From the NCBI RefSeq assembly GCF_000005505.3, contig NC_016131.3, positions 33,533,001-33,597,000 on the forward strand: a DNA stretch of 64,000 nucleotides, given 5' to 3'. Below, piece after piece: positions 34,001 to 44,750 of the stretch. Position numbers and translations under genes: made by a program. How positions within the stretch are numbered: position 1 is the stretch's first letter; each line of letters begins with the position of its first letter. Below the pieces are notes generated by a model. The model searched no databases, was not told the origin of the DNA, and saw only the letters and a program-made list of their open reading frames with translations. This DNA is from Brachypodium distachyon. Taxonomy: Eukaryota > Streptophyta > Magnoliopsida > Poales > Poaceae.

Positions 34001-34562
34001 GGCGTCCGAGATCGGCAAGCTGAAGACCGAGTGCCGCGAGCCCAAGCTGCCGGCCCAGGAAGCTCGCGGTGCATGCACCGAGCTGCGGGCCCGCAGGTCG
34101 GGGAAGGTAGCCAGGCTGAAGATGCTAGCGGACTCGGCGGTGGAGGCGCTGCAGGGGTTTGATATCCCGATAACTTCGTTCGATGGGGCGAACATCGGCA
34201 GCTTCACCTCCTTCTTCACGGATTTCGTCGGCCGGCTACACGGCCTGCAGAACTGCGTCATGGCCTTCAGGGACCGGTAGGTCGGCCTTGCAGCCAAGCA
34301 AGTCGTCACGGAGATTCTTACCTGAGTCCACTCCGCCCACCCCGACTTCCCGTTCGAGTCTGTCTTCGACGCCTGGTCAGACGAAGAAGAGGCCAAGACC
34401 CACCGGGAAGCGGTGCAAGGCGTGGTGGACGAGATGGTGGCGCAGATGCAGAGCAAGGCTGACGATGCTGAACCTGTTGATGAAGAAGCTGTCGAAGGAG
34501 GCCCCGGCGTCGAGGATGCACCTGACACCGATGTTGCTGCCCCGGGAGCGCCTCCTGCATAG
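31084..34562 (+). CDS. antisense ORF of element C (Transposase_28-like, coiled coil), decayed
   Basis: Plus-strand gene opposite in direction to the element. It starts MSSKGQNRPKGSTSKGEK (31084) with a basic, acidic-Lys-rich N-terminus. Then comes the plant putative gypsy type transposon domain (PF04195 type; LPVGTERDRQYFQIFRRFIL near 31300-31360, then FQHLCEAFVGVMPSV near 31470-31520). A frame change near 31575 is followed by a segment with ELAPICDKIKALREAGLM, acidic Ser/Asp-rich linkers, an IDLTGE segment, and two long coiled coils (33481-33620 and 33860-34110). The end is near 34562. Three candidate introns lie at 32511, 32768 and 32910. Stops and frame changes show this copy is degenerate. 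The function is unknown; it is related to the ORF in element B. Confidence 0.65.
32511..32588 (+). other. candidate intron 1 of the antisense gene
   Basis: Donor GGG|GTAAGT at 32511, a T-rich tract and acceptor TTTTCCAG at 32588. 78 bp. It fits plant splice consensus and joins coding-like flanks. Confidence 0.5.
32768..32840 (+). other. candidate intron 2 of the antisense gene
   Basis: Donor CAG|GTACGC at 32768 and acceptor CCCCTGCAG at 32840, 73 bp. The interior is T-rich compared with the GC-rich flanks. Confidence 0.45.
32910..32986 (+). other. candidate intron 3 of the antisense gene
   Basis: Donor AAG|GTACAA at 32910. Acceptor is either TTTCTCAG at 32961 or CGTGCAG at 32986. T-rich interior. 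The choice of acceptor is not decided. Confidence 0.4.
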
Positions 34563-35946
34563 TTATCTACTTGTTCTTCTTTTGTATTTACTTTCCTGCA
34601 AGCGGCGGAAGGCGCCTTACTTTGTGTTAGCCTTTGTTACTTTGAATGTTTATTGCGAACTCGTTTGTTTGAATTCCACTTCATCCAATGTCAATTTACT
34701 TGTTCTCTGCCTATAACTAGCTTGCCGGAGAGGAGCTCTGTCCTTCTCATGTTTTAACCTTGTGTACCCGGGGACTTGCCAACTGCGTGCTTAGCCAGAC
34801 CAAGGACCCGAGACGGACCCGCAGTGCCAACCTAGGGCTAGACAGTAGCGGCCAGCCACTCCACCTGCGGACTAACTACCCCAGCGCACACGCCTCTGGG
34901 GCGGACCCGCGAGCCACGTGTGGGGACGTCCTCCCCCCGCAAGCGTCCTTCGTACACTCCGGCTACACGGGGACTAAGCTTACCTTGGCAAACTAGTGCG
35001 ATTAAAGGAAGAACTAAGGACTCGAAACGAAGTACTTAGCTTTCTGTTCTCTTTGCATTCTGAGCACCCTGTTGAGAGCCGCAGCAAGGACGCGGTGGCA
35101 GTGCACCCTCCAGCGGCATGCGCGGAGGCATGCACCACCACCGCGTCTTTGCTACGCCTCTCGCCTTTTGCGTTACCATCTCTGGTATCCTCCTCTAAGT
35201 AATGTGGCAGGGCCGAGATGGTGGGAACACCCTCAGCGACAACCGCAGAGGGATGCACCACCATCGCCTCTCTGCGATATCACTTGCCTTCTTGCCGTTG
35301 CTGGTACTGCGCTTGTCCCGATCTTTAAATAGCCGGGGTGCTGCCCTTGCCGCCACACACGCGGAACCACTGGTTGGCGCGTGGAGGCACTGGCCCTGTC
35401 TCAGAGTCCTGCATCAAGCCTCGAAGTAATTGCCATATATGTACAACTTACCCGCAAGACGACGACAGCCGTGACCGCTCCACGAGCATCACAGTGTGCC
35501 TTCATCCCCATCTTTACCTAGATAACCTCCTGCCTCCCAGCCCCCGGGCACAAAAGAGTCGACCACAGACTTGGGTGTGAGCATCTTTTCCATTCCATGG
35601 TGCCCTACAGGCATGTAGCACAGTGTGAACAGATTGATCAACTGCTAGGCATCGTTCCGAGGTGTCCCGGGAACGAGCTTGGTTTTCAGGGTTCCGGCAA
35701 CCCCCTGCTCACAGCCAAGGATGAAGAGACAATTCTATGCACCTAGAGCAGGAGACAGAAGCAAACATTAACAGCAAAACACAATATTCACTAAAATACA
35801 CACTTATCTTTATTCATCTTTGTGCTAGCGGATTACAATCGGGCCTTGCCCGGCTACACTAGCTTAAAGAGGCACACTGCCGCAGCATCACCCGTGAGTA
35901 AGGCACCACCATTTCACGGGTAGAACTTGCGCAGGTGCTCAATATT
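34563..35946. other. intergenic part of element C between antisense gene and integrase
   Basis: No protein signal. It lies tail-to-tail between the two genes and should contain both 3' ends. Two related segments with ATGCACCACCA(C/T)CGC occur near 35130 and 35250, a local partial repeat. Confidence 0.4.
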
Positions 35947-36549
35947 CTAACTATTGAGCACCGGCAAGCCTTCTTCGGTTTCCAGCCGGACAGCCCTCGG
36001 TCTGGTCGTCTGCACTACCCGAAAAGGGCCTTCCCAGTTTGAAGTCAACTTGTTCCCGGCTTTCGTTCCTTGTATCCAGCGCAGGACGAGGTCTCCAACC
36101 TCGAGCCCCCGGGGACGGACTCTCCTGTCGTGATAACGACGGAGCCCCTGCTGGTAGCCTGCAGCTCGCACAACAGCCCGGCATCGAATCTCCTCGATGA
36201 AGCTAAGGTCGTCAATCCTCTGCGCGTGTTGGCTCTTGTCGCCGTACGCGCGTACCCGAGGTGACCCATGCTTGAGCTCAAGGGGCAGCACAGCTTCTAC
36301 CCCATAGACGAGGGCAAACGGAGTTTGGCCCGTCGCCCGACTTGGTGTGGTCCGAATCGACCACAGCACGGACTGGAGTTCTTCAACCCTGTGTTTCTCG
36401 TGACCCTTGAGCTTGTCAAAAGTTCTCGTCTTGAGCCCCCACAGTACTTCTGCGTTGGCGCACTCCACTTGCCCGTTCCTCCTTGGATGAGCGACAGAAG
36501 CGAAGTGGATTTTAGTGCCCATGTCCTCGCAGTAAGCTTGGAACACCAC
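35947..36549 (-). pseudogene. gypsy integrase C-terminal part (element C)
   Basis: 200 codons on the minus strand. It contains the integrase core end with HPRRNGQVECANAEVLWGLK (catalytic Glu region), then TPSRATGQTPFALVYGVEAVLP, and a GPY/F-type C-terminal domain (WEGPFRVV near 36000-36030). It ends with a stop at 35947. The 5' side is missing from about 36550, together with RT. In an active element it would join cDNA to the chromosome. Confidence 0.9.
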
Positions 36550-39038
36550 ACTAATGGTCTAGCAAGAAGTAGATTTCCAATTCCTTTGGCCAAACAATTT
36601 CATTTTTGTTACTCCGTCCAGCATGACTTGACCTTTTGTACTAGTTAAACTCAGAACTTCGATAAGATTATTGTATGCATTGTTCCATGCGGAAGCAAGA
36701 CACATCGTCCTTTTTCAAAAAATAATACCTGTCTAAACAGCGTCGAGAGTCCTTTTTCTAGATGCAGCAACCTTGAGCACGGGATGCTCAATAAAAACAT
36801 AAATAATTTGAAACACATATTCAGGAAGGGAATTTCAGGGAGTGAAAAAATAGTACCTGTCTAAACTGCCTCAAGACTCAAGAGTACCTTTTAGCTCAAT
36901 CACTTAAATGTATTCATAGATCCCAGATTCCCAAACACCTGAAATCACAATTTAACAACACTAAGAAAGTTGTAGCATAGAAGACAAACCTGAACAGTTA
37001 GATCCAAGGAGAAGAAACTTCAGTTACATTTGGTATAGTTTGTTATAGTCTACCTTTTATTTATTTGGTACTCACATCTGAACAGTTACATTTAGTTTCA
37101 ACCAATTTACACTTCCGGTGTTAAAACTAAGCTTTTCCGCAAAAGAAAGGTGTTAAAACTAGGCTGAATAAAGGTAAGCTAACATTTCAAAGAAAGAAAC
37201 TGGCACAGTGCTGACCCCTTCTCCTTTTCAAAACGCTGTAAGGCAAATTAGGGAGATGAGGCAACACAGTAATCAACAAAAGTGTTTGGATGGACATAAC
37301 TTAATAAATAGAATATAGTTCTCCAACTAAACATATATCATTAAGAAGTCAAGCAGGTTACTATAAAACCATAGAATTCATCTTCTATGAGGCAACAAAA
37401 CCACACATATAATTGTTGAATGCTGTCAAAATGTTTTCTTGACCTGTGGTTCCTGATGATTTTTTTCCCGAACACTCAGGGTTACCTTTAAGAGAAAAGA
37501 AACATGTTTGCATAGCATATTTCAAGAGAGAGGATGGCAGCAATAATTGATCATCTTCCATTACGTACCGATGATTTACATCAGCAAGAAAATACCTACT
37601 GTCCATTTCACCAAACAGATGGTGTGCATGAGGCCGTTGCACAAGAAGTTACAATTGGATCGCATGTTTTTGCGCGGTGAATGTGATTCAGAGTTACCAT
37701 TACTGATGTAGTCCGAATGGTATTAGTAGCAGATGCAATCCACAGCCATCGCACTGTGCGCCATGCGTTGGCTGTTGCAGGGACGCCGCTGGAGCTCCTC
37801 AGCTTCGGATGCCGCCAAGCGCCAACCACTACAGCAGCATGGCCGCACGCCTTCTCTTGCACCCCTGCGCCGAACCGTGGCAAAGAGGTGTGGCGATGCC
37901 AGTTCACCAATGCGAGGGAGAAGGCAATGCATCGCCGCAGTAGCCCCGATGCACGTGCTGTTGCCTTATCGCCGATGCCGCCACAGGTCCATGAGTCCAT
38001 CGCTCGCCTTGACGAATGGCGACCCTAACAGCTGCGAGCTGCGTCGTCTTGAAAGAAAGGACAACCACGAGGCGAGACCGAACTCCGAAGGGGAGGACAC
38101 GGCGGGTCGGCGGTGAGCCGGTGACCGATGTGGATACAGGAAGGAAGGAGACGCGGGGGGCGAGAGAGACGAACATAATGCCTAGTCGCCAACCCCAGAA
38201 ACAGGCGGATGCAGGTTTAAAATTTTTTGGAGAAATCGGCGGGACACCGTTATTTTGATAACTTTACCCAAACACATCATTACAATTTTTGGGTCATTTT
38301 CTGAAACAAACTATCCGTCCAAAAAGTTTCAAAAATGGTATGGTACTGGACAAATCCACAATCGAACGGTGTGTTTGGCAAAGGTCACAAAATAACGGTG
38401 TCCCCTGGTCAATTTACCCAAAGATTTTCATACAAATTTTAGAGGTTTCGAAGGCTTGGATGGAAGGTATTCGTTCAAAGTTAATCCCTCCGTGTTTTTT
38501 TCTTTTTAAGAAAAAGACCGAGAACTTCATTAATCTGGAAACAGACTCGAGCGGTCGCGATCCTTCGAATTGGAGGGAATTAAGAGAGACTAAGGAGAAA
38601 ATGAACTACAACATCTGAATTCTTGACATGCCTTCTGAATTGATGACTTCAGGTTAAAACGAAAAATCTTAGGAATTTTATCTAATTTGATCGTTTGATT
38701 TGTACGATTGAATTCTATTAAGGATTTTCCTAAGCATTCATTTGTACTATGTTTTATAGGAAACTTTTCAGTTACTCCGACCCCTTCAAAGAAATCCTTT
38801 GTAATTTTCCTTTGATGAAATCAAACAAAAAATCTACAATTTCTTTTATAGGATCATGTGGCCATGACACTGTAATCCTGTAAAAAAAAATCCTTCTTCT
38901 ATTCTTTGTTTTTCCAATCCTCGGAATCAAAGACAATCTGAGAGTAGGCAAGGATGTGTTCATGAACCAACCTGTCAATTGAGAGCGGGGCGGCCGCTGT
39001 ATACAATAGTCCTGGTCAAAGAGACTGAAAAATTTAGT
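36550..39038. other. unresolved DNA, no recognised gene
   Basis: AT-rich from 36550 to 37600. A GC-rich block at 37700-38180 has minus-strand frames without a known domain. Nothing recognisable follows. The GC-rich block next to an AT-rich one could be a gene fragment with its 5' exon, but there is no proof. Confidence 0.3.
37385..37642 (-). CDS. unidentified small ORF
   Basis: A minus-strand frame of 85 codons with a protein-like composition (aromatic-rich, no low-complexity). It includes DSRYFLADVNHRYVMEDDQL and ends GFVAS. I do not recognise it. It may be an exon of a decayed gene or of a transposon. No start context, introns or neighbours support it further. Confidence 0.2.
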   Translation of the reverse strand: MQRPHAHHLFGEMDSRYFLADVNHRYVMEDDQLLLPSSLLKYAMQTCFFSLKGNPECSGKKSSGTTGQENILTAFNNYMCGFVAS

Positions 39039-40179
39039 GGGAGCAGACGCCAAAGCTCCCGGTGACTCTCCCGCTATCTAGCCCCATCTTCCCAGCCACA
39101 CACCTGTCCATGTTTTTTTTTTAATCTTTGAGGCCAGGTGATTAGCAAAAGGTGTCGGTCCCTCCTTCTCTCTCTCATACTTTCTCTCCTGGGCATCTCC
39201 GTATCCCACCTCTCTCCTCCTCCCTCTCCTTTCTCTCCTTCATCCAGATCCCACTGCCTCAACTCCTCCTGCAGGTGAGCGCTGTGCTCGTGCTCCACCG
39301 CATGGAAAGGGACGACGGAGGCCCGAGGAGCCAGCGACCCTGCCGCCTCCGCCAGCGCATCATTCGGGACTTGCCCTGGCTGCGGCGTGGGACTAGGCCG
39401 CGCTGCCCTTCGAGACTCATTCAACCGCGTCGTGGCCTCTGCCCCCATCCCCTTGTTGAATTCGAGTACATAGTTACTTAGGTACTTGATTTTTTGAATT
39501 CGAGTTCTCCTCTTCGATTCCTTCTTTCTGTTTTTTTATCCATCGATTGTTGATTGTTATGATTGAGGATTGATGAGATACTTAGGTATCTGTGATGTAC
39601 CTTAATGTACTTGTCATGTAACTTGATGTATCTGTGATGTACCTTCACATACTCGTCATGTATCTGTGATGTACTGTGATTTTTTTGTGGATAATGTGAT
39701 ATACCATACGATGTACTCGTCTCAGAAGTTCATGTACACGAGGTACTTAAAAACTGATAGGTACTTGTGATGTACAATACGATGTACTCGTCTCATCAGT
39801 CCATGTACACGAGGTACTTCAAAACTGATAAGGTACATGTGATGTATCATTTGATGTACTCGTCTCATAAGTCCATGTACAAGAGGTATTTAAAAATTAA
39901 TAAGGTACGTGTCATATACCATAATGTACTAAATATTGACGACGAACTAAGTATTGACGAGGTATTTCTTTTGTAAAAATAAAAAAATCTGGGTGTCTGA
40001 CAAAAAGCGAGAGAGAAAGAACAAAAGTTGCCAGGAATCCCACTGTTAATCCCCACTTTTAGCCTAAAGCATAATAATTAACTAGGAGAGAGAATAAAGG
40101 GAAGGTGGAAACTTGTGGACGGGAAGATGGGGCTAGATAGCCCCAATGTCACAGGCTCCGCGTTAGGGAGCAGACGCCA
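39039..40179. mobile_element. unclassified insertion with 14-bp direct repeats and inverted repeats
   Basis: Direct repeats GGGAGCAGACGCCA at 39039-39052 and 40166-40179 enclose 1113 bp. Near both ends lies an inverted repeat, CTATCTAGCCCCATCTTCCC at 39073-39092 and its exact complement at 40121-40140, with weaker similarity outside. The interior has a GC-rich part and a 71-bp minisatellite. No transposase is seen. It looks like a non-autonomous DNA element, perhaps Mutator-like or foldback; the class is open. Confidence 0.5.
39709..39923 (+). repeat. 71-bp minisatellite, three copies
   Basis: Three tandem units start at 39709, 39780 and 39852, each about 71-72 bp, sharing GATGTACTCGTCTCA, GTCCATGTACA and GAGGTA blocks. 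Looser GATGTA/TGTAC-type repeats extend upstream to about 39590. The units diverge by several bases each, so the array is not new. Confidence 0.85.
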
Positions 40180-41394
40180 CCATAGCCTTCAATGTGGATC
40201 TTCCCTGATACTCATGCCATGTCGTTGGCGTGCTGTCATTGTCTCATCCCCTGTAGGGTGCACCCAATACCCATGCTCGCTTCGTACCAGAGTCACGACA
40301 GTAGCAGAATTTTTTGATGCTCTATCCCCCTCTTGAACACAATTGAGAAGATTGGCCCCCTCAAAAACTGAATGCTAAAAATGATCCGAGGAAAACATTC
40401 ACGCCAACTGGGAGGCGGAAGTAGAATTATAGAAATTAAAGATCCCTTATAACGTCCTGGTTGTTAGGGCATGTACAATGGTTGGTAAGATTGACTTATA
40501 TTAGGTGTTCCACATCATTTAGAAAAGACAACAAAACATGTTGTACAATGGGTGATCTCTTAGTGTTATATCTTAACACAGCTAGGTCTTATAGGATAGT
40601 CTTGTTGATTTCAATTCTAGTATCCAGATGTAGTTTCCCTTGTAAATAACATTTCATCGATGAATGGAAATTGCAAGCAGTTGGTGAATGGGAATTTTGT
40701 TTCAGCCTTGTTCTTTTCTGTGTTAGTTTCAGCTTGTTGCAGACTACAGTTTTAAACTGATGTGCTCCTATGATACATGCTAGTCAGTGCTTGTAATTTT
40801 TGCACCTCATACATGCTAGTCAGTGCGCAAGAATTTTGTTTTAGAAACTCAGTGGTAAAGGACTGATGAATGAACTCACTGTTGATAGAGTTGATAACAC
40901 ATACATTTCTCCCAGGTGCTAGCTTCAGCTACAGCTTGTGATGTGATGTAAATTTACATTGTACTTTATATCAAAATGAAGTCACACTAATCTTAGTACA
41001 ACAAAGTGCTCTTGCAACAAAATACACTCCATCCTAGAATCTCTTTCAGAGAGTAAGGAAGTAGAACTTGCTGCTGCATTTCAGTCGATGAAAAGCTCAC
41101 AGGCTGACAATAGCTTCTAGTTGATACATTTCAGCCTATTTATAGATGTTGCTCCTTGATATACAAAATTTATCCCAAGTGCCAATTGTAAGCACATTGA
41201 GTATCAGAAAAAATAAACTGAAACAAATGTGATAAAAACACAAGTTCTGATGCATTACAAATACTTAAATAAATGAAAATCTGTCCAGTTTTAAATCTGA
41301 TATTCTACTCCTATGCACCTGATACGTTGTACTGGCAACTAGAAGCTAAAATTGAATTCCTCAATGAGCTGCCATAAGGTGTATATCATTCGCC

Positions 41395-43690
41395 ATTTTG
41401 TTGCTTGTCTTGCACAATTGGGCTGCCTTTTTGTTGACCTTTCTTGCTTGGACAATTGCGACTATCATGAAACCCTATTTGGTTGCACGTCTTGCACATG
41501 CGTGCCACCTTTGTGTTCGCTTAGTTGTTCTTCTTTTTCTGATCCTCTGCCTGCATTTCCTTTCCCCTCTTTATTCTTTTGCATCTGCCCACTGTACGAA
41601 CGTCTGTTGGTGGGTGTATGTCAACTTCAGTAGAAATGTTGCAACCAATAAAAGCCTCATACTCCTCTCGCCTAGTGCGCTTTACGGCTTCACCAGGAAC
41701 CATTTGATCCAAAGGCTCCTCAATGTTCAATATGCTTGTTGTCAAAAAATCCATACTTCCATCCGAGTGTTTGGCTTTTTGAAGTAGTTCTTCGAGCTTG
41801 TTGCGTATAATCGAAATCTTCTTCCTCATAGTCGCATCCAAAGAGTCGATAGCTATCTCTTCTAACAAATTTTCTTTTTCATCATAAACACTCTCCCTAG
41901 AAATAAACAAAACTGATGTTAACCAAATGATTTAGAAGAAAACAAAAAGATTGATTTTGGCATAAATTCTTTAATACCTTTTGCACCTTTTCTCCCATCT
42001 TTTGAAGTACATTTTGATTTTCAACCCTCATCACCTGGATAATATGGCGGCATGGAATTTCATGTGACTCAAATAACTTACACGAACAGTTTGCTGCCAT
42101 GGTTCTCGTGTCAATACGAACCTCTCTAATTTTACGGGATCCACCTCTCATGGTAACAATTTTTATCGCTTCATCTTTTGCAATGTCCTGGACGCAACAG
42201 TGGTCTCTAGCAGCAACAACCTGTTCTTGGAATTTCTCAAACACCTCATATGTGAAAGCTTCTCTACCTTGCTTCTCCATTGTCCATGGTGTCAATAATT
42301 TCGGGGTCCTATGGATGCTTGAGTTGTCTGCAATCAACTCCTCTTGGCGCTGGCATTCTAAAGCTGTGTCAAACCTAAGCCAAAACTCAACAAAGGAAAG
42401 CTTGCGGTGAATGAAACGGTTAAAAAATGAATTTGCACTTTCCGACCTTGAAGTGGTCCGGAGAAGGCCTGCTAGTGGTATATCCATAAAATATGCTGGT
42501 ATCCATGACGCCCGAATGCTAAACCTCTTAGTCAACCACTCATTCTCCTCCAAGCCATGGTCAAAAATGATAGAATTCCATTGCGACTCGAAATCAGCTT
42601 TAGTTTCTGAACCCCAAACACATGAGTTCATCCTCTTCCAAAATTCAGGTTCTTCTCTAATCAGTGGGGCAATCTTCTCAGGAACCTTTTCCATTATGTG
42701 CCACATGCATAACCTGTGTGCAGTAGTTGGAAGAACTTCATCAATTGCATTCTTCATGCTACCAGCTTCATCGGTTATGATGAGACTAGGCGCTACCCCT
42801 CCCATTGCTCGAAGGAAAGTCTTAAACAACCAAACATATGACTCAGTCTTCTCATTTAGTAAGAATGCAGCGCCAAAAAACACACTCTGTAAGTGATGAT
42901 TGACCCCTGTAAATGGTGCAAAGATCATGTCATATTGATTAGTTGTGTATGTTGAATCAAAGGATACCATGCCATCACCACCAAAGTAGCTGTAGTTCTT
43001 CCTACTTGTGGCATCTGCCCAGAACACATACTCCAACTTTCCCTCATCATTCACAACAAAATCATAGAAAAACCCAGGATTGACCTCTTGCTTTCTAGCT
43101 AGTTGAGCCACAAACATTTGAGCATCTGCATTCCTGATTTTATACCTAAGGTCACGGTAGTAATTTTGCAAGTCCCTCTTTCAAACCCACCCTCGCTGAC
43201 TTGGAGGAGCCTATATGCCTGCCAGGTGCCTATGCTTGCTTTATGGCATGTGTACAGTGTATTCTTTGCCCTCTCGCTGACTTGACGATTTGACCTGACC
43301 AAGTGATGCTTGTCAGGCGATACAAGACCATGAGTATGGCGCTCAACCCATGAGTCTATCTTGTAGGTGTTATCACCACACAGCCTAACAAAGATATGTG
43401 CATCACAACCGCATCTTGTGGTTGTATTCTTACGCCTTTTCTTTAAGGGATCTTCAATCTCTTTAGCCTTCTCAGATTGGTATCCTTCCCTATTGCACAT
43501 GAAGCGCTTAGTTCGAACGACCTCATTCTTCAACTTCTTTTGTTGTCCGATTCAAACTCCAAAACCCACATGATGTGCATATGACTTATAGAACTCCTCC
43601 ACGGCCTCGAGTCCTTTGAATTCCATCCCAACTTTTGGTTTCAATTTCTCATCACATTTTGGTGTAAACGGTGAACACTGAAACATAAAG
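41395..43690 (-). pseudogene. FAR1-related Mutator-like transposase
   Basis: Domains on the minus strand: a FAR1 DNA-binding region with EFKGLEAVEEFYKSYAHH (43575-43640) and RCGCDAHIFVRLCG (about 43370-43410); MULE transposase core (42500-43000) with VSFDSTYTTNQYDMIFAPF and the DEAGSMKNAIDEVLP block; SWIM zinc finger CSCKLFESHEIPCRHI (near 42040-42090); and a C-terminal part (41521-41910). A CCHC-like knuckle CKTCNQIGFHDSRNCP near 41440-41490 is reached only after a frame change. Breaks are a TGA in place of an expected CGA codon at about 43553, a frameshift near 43150-43190, and the one at 41521. An active protein would bind and cut the transposon ends in the nucleus; relatives were domesticated as FAR1/FHY3 factors. 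Confidence 0.85.
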
Positions 43691-44021
43691 AATAATCACA
43701 GTAAGCACTATATATTGGCGCCCTATATATTATGCATAACTCATAAAACTGAATAGCAACATGGCCATTAAAATCTTATTCTTATCAAACTTACAAACTG
43801 TGGAATGCTTGCTTTCTTTATGGGTGTACAAAATCCTCCTCCGTCATCTGAGATTGCAAACTATGGACCGATTTCCTTGCTGCACATCCAACACATGATA
43901 ACGACAATTAGAAGAGAAGCATGCAGGTATGTACAGCATATGCACATGCAGTTCCCTGATTAAAATAAATTATACAAGAAGCACACATGTACGGCATATA
44001 CTAAGATTGAATCCGTTTCTG

Positions 44022-44519
44022 TTATTTGTTACCTGAATTTGCATGTGTGCAAGTGAAGCCATGTTCTGCACTAGGACGGCTTTGGAGAAACGGATCAGGG
44101 GCAACAGAGCTATGGAGAAACGGATCAAGGAAAAGACCATGAGTCTCAACATCGCTGCATCGTGATCTCGGAGGGGAGGAGGTCAAGCCGGTTCCCTCGG
44201 CTGCTGTACAAGCAAGTTCGCCGTCGGCAATCGTGCTGATCGTCATGCTGATCGATCTAAGTGCACGACGGCCAGCCCTAAACGGATGTTGGCGGTCAGG
44301 ATGTTTTTCTCTGTAATCGTGGAGGGACTGAGGGAGAGAAGCACGTGTTGCCTGGGGGGTTTCTGGCAAAAATAGAGACCTGATTAGTTGAGGCTGCGGG
44401 CATGTTTTTGCAAATTTTCCATCCTTTAGATTGGATGCATTGGATGTAGATCGAACGGCTGGAACGCGTTGGATGCAGGGATACACCAGCCTGTGTGGAT
44501 TCACACGATACGACGCCAT
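44022..44519 (-). CDS. possible 5' exon of the FAR1-type gene
   Basis: A 165-codon minus-strand frame from ATG 44519, upstream of and in line with the transposase and inside the element ends. It has no known domain, only a basic, Ser/Pro-rich composition ending THANSGNK. It may be the variable N-terminal exon of the transposase gene, with an intron from about 44020 to 43690. It could equally be chance. Confidence 0.3.
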   Translation of the reverse strand: MASYRVNPHRLVYPCIQRVPAVRSTSNASNLKDGKFAKTCPQPQLIRSLFLPETPQATRASLPQSLHDYREKHPDRQHPFRAGRRALRSISMTISTIADGELACTAAEGTGLTSSPPRSRCSDVETHGLFLDPFLHSSVAPDPFLQSRPSAEHGFTCTHANSGNK

Positions 44520-44750
44520 CTTAAAATTAATGCTAAGATGAATAAAATTAACTAAATAAATGCTAAGAAAAGGTGAAATCTAGTACAATGGGGAAATTGC
44601 CTTATCTTTGTCTTATCATTCTTGTGAAGAGATCATCTCTTAATTAAGAGAAGGCTTGTCTCTTTTCTTCGTTTCTCTCTCTTCCACGTCAGATTTTATC
44701 CTATGTGGCATCGCTAAGAGAAGGCTGATATCACCCCATTATGCACGCCC

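Larger units (their letters stand above)
29791..36549 (-). mobile_element. truncated TAT-type gypsy element C with antisense gene
   Basis: Minus-strand element lacking its 5' half. From left to right: 3' LTR (29791-30672), purine tract (minus strand CCCGGGGGCTAC, at 30673-30684), an antisense gene on the plus strand (31084-34562), an intergenic stretch, and the integrase 3' part (35947-36549, minus). Sequence similarity ends abruptly at about 36550. The LTR is the same family as element A's, and together they show the full gene order. An extra antisense ORF between INT and 3' LTR fits the grass TAT (Retand/Grande-type) lineage. Confidence 0.8.
40467..44750 (-). mobile_element. DNA transposon with FAR1-type transposase and Tourist-like ends
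   Basis: The ends GGGCATGTACAATGG (40467) and, inverted at 44750, GGGCGTGCATAATGG agree at 12 of 15 positions. TTA flanks both sides (40464-40466 and 44751-44753). Inside lies a minus-strand FAR1/Mutator-like transposase gene. A TTA flank with GGGC ends is the signature of PIF/Harbinger (Tourist), whereas the gene is of the Mutator superfamily. Either this is the real structure of the family or a MULE entered a Tourist MITE. Confidence 0.6.
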
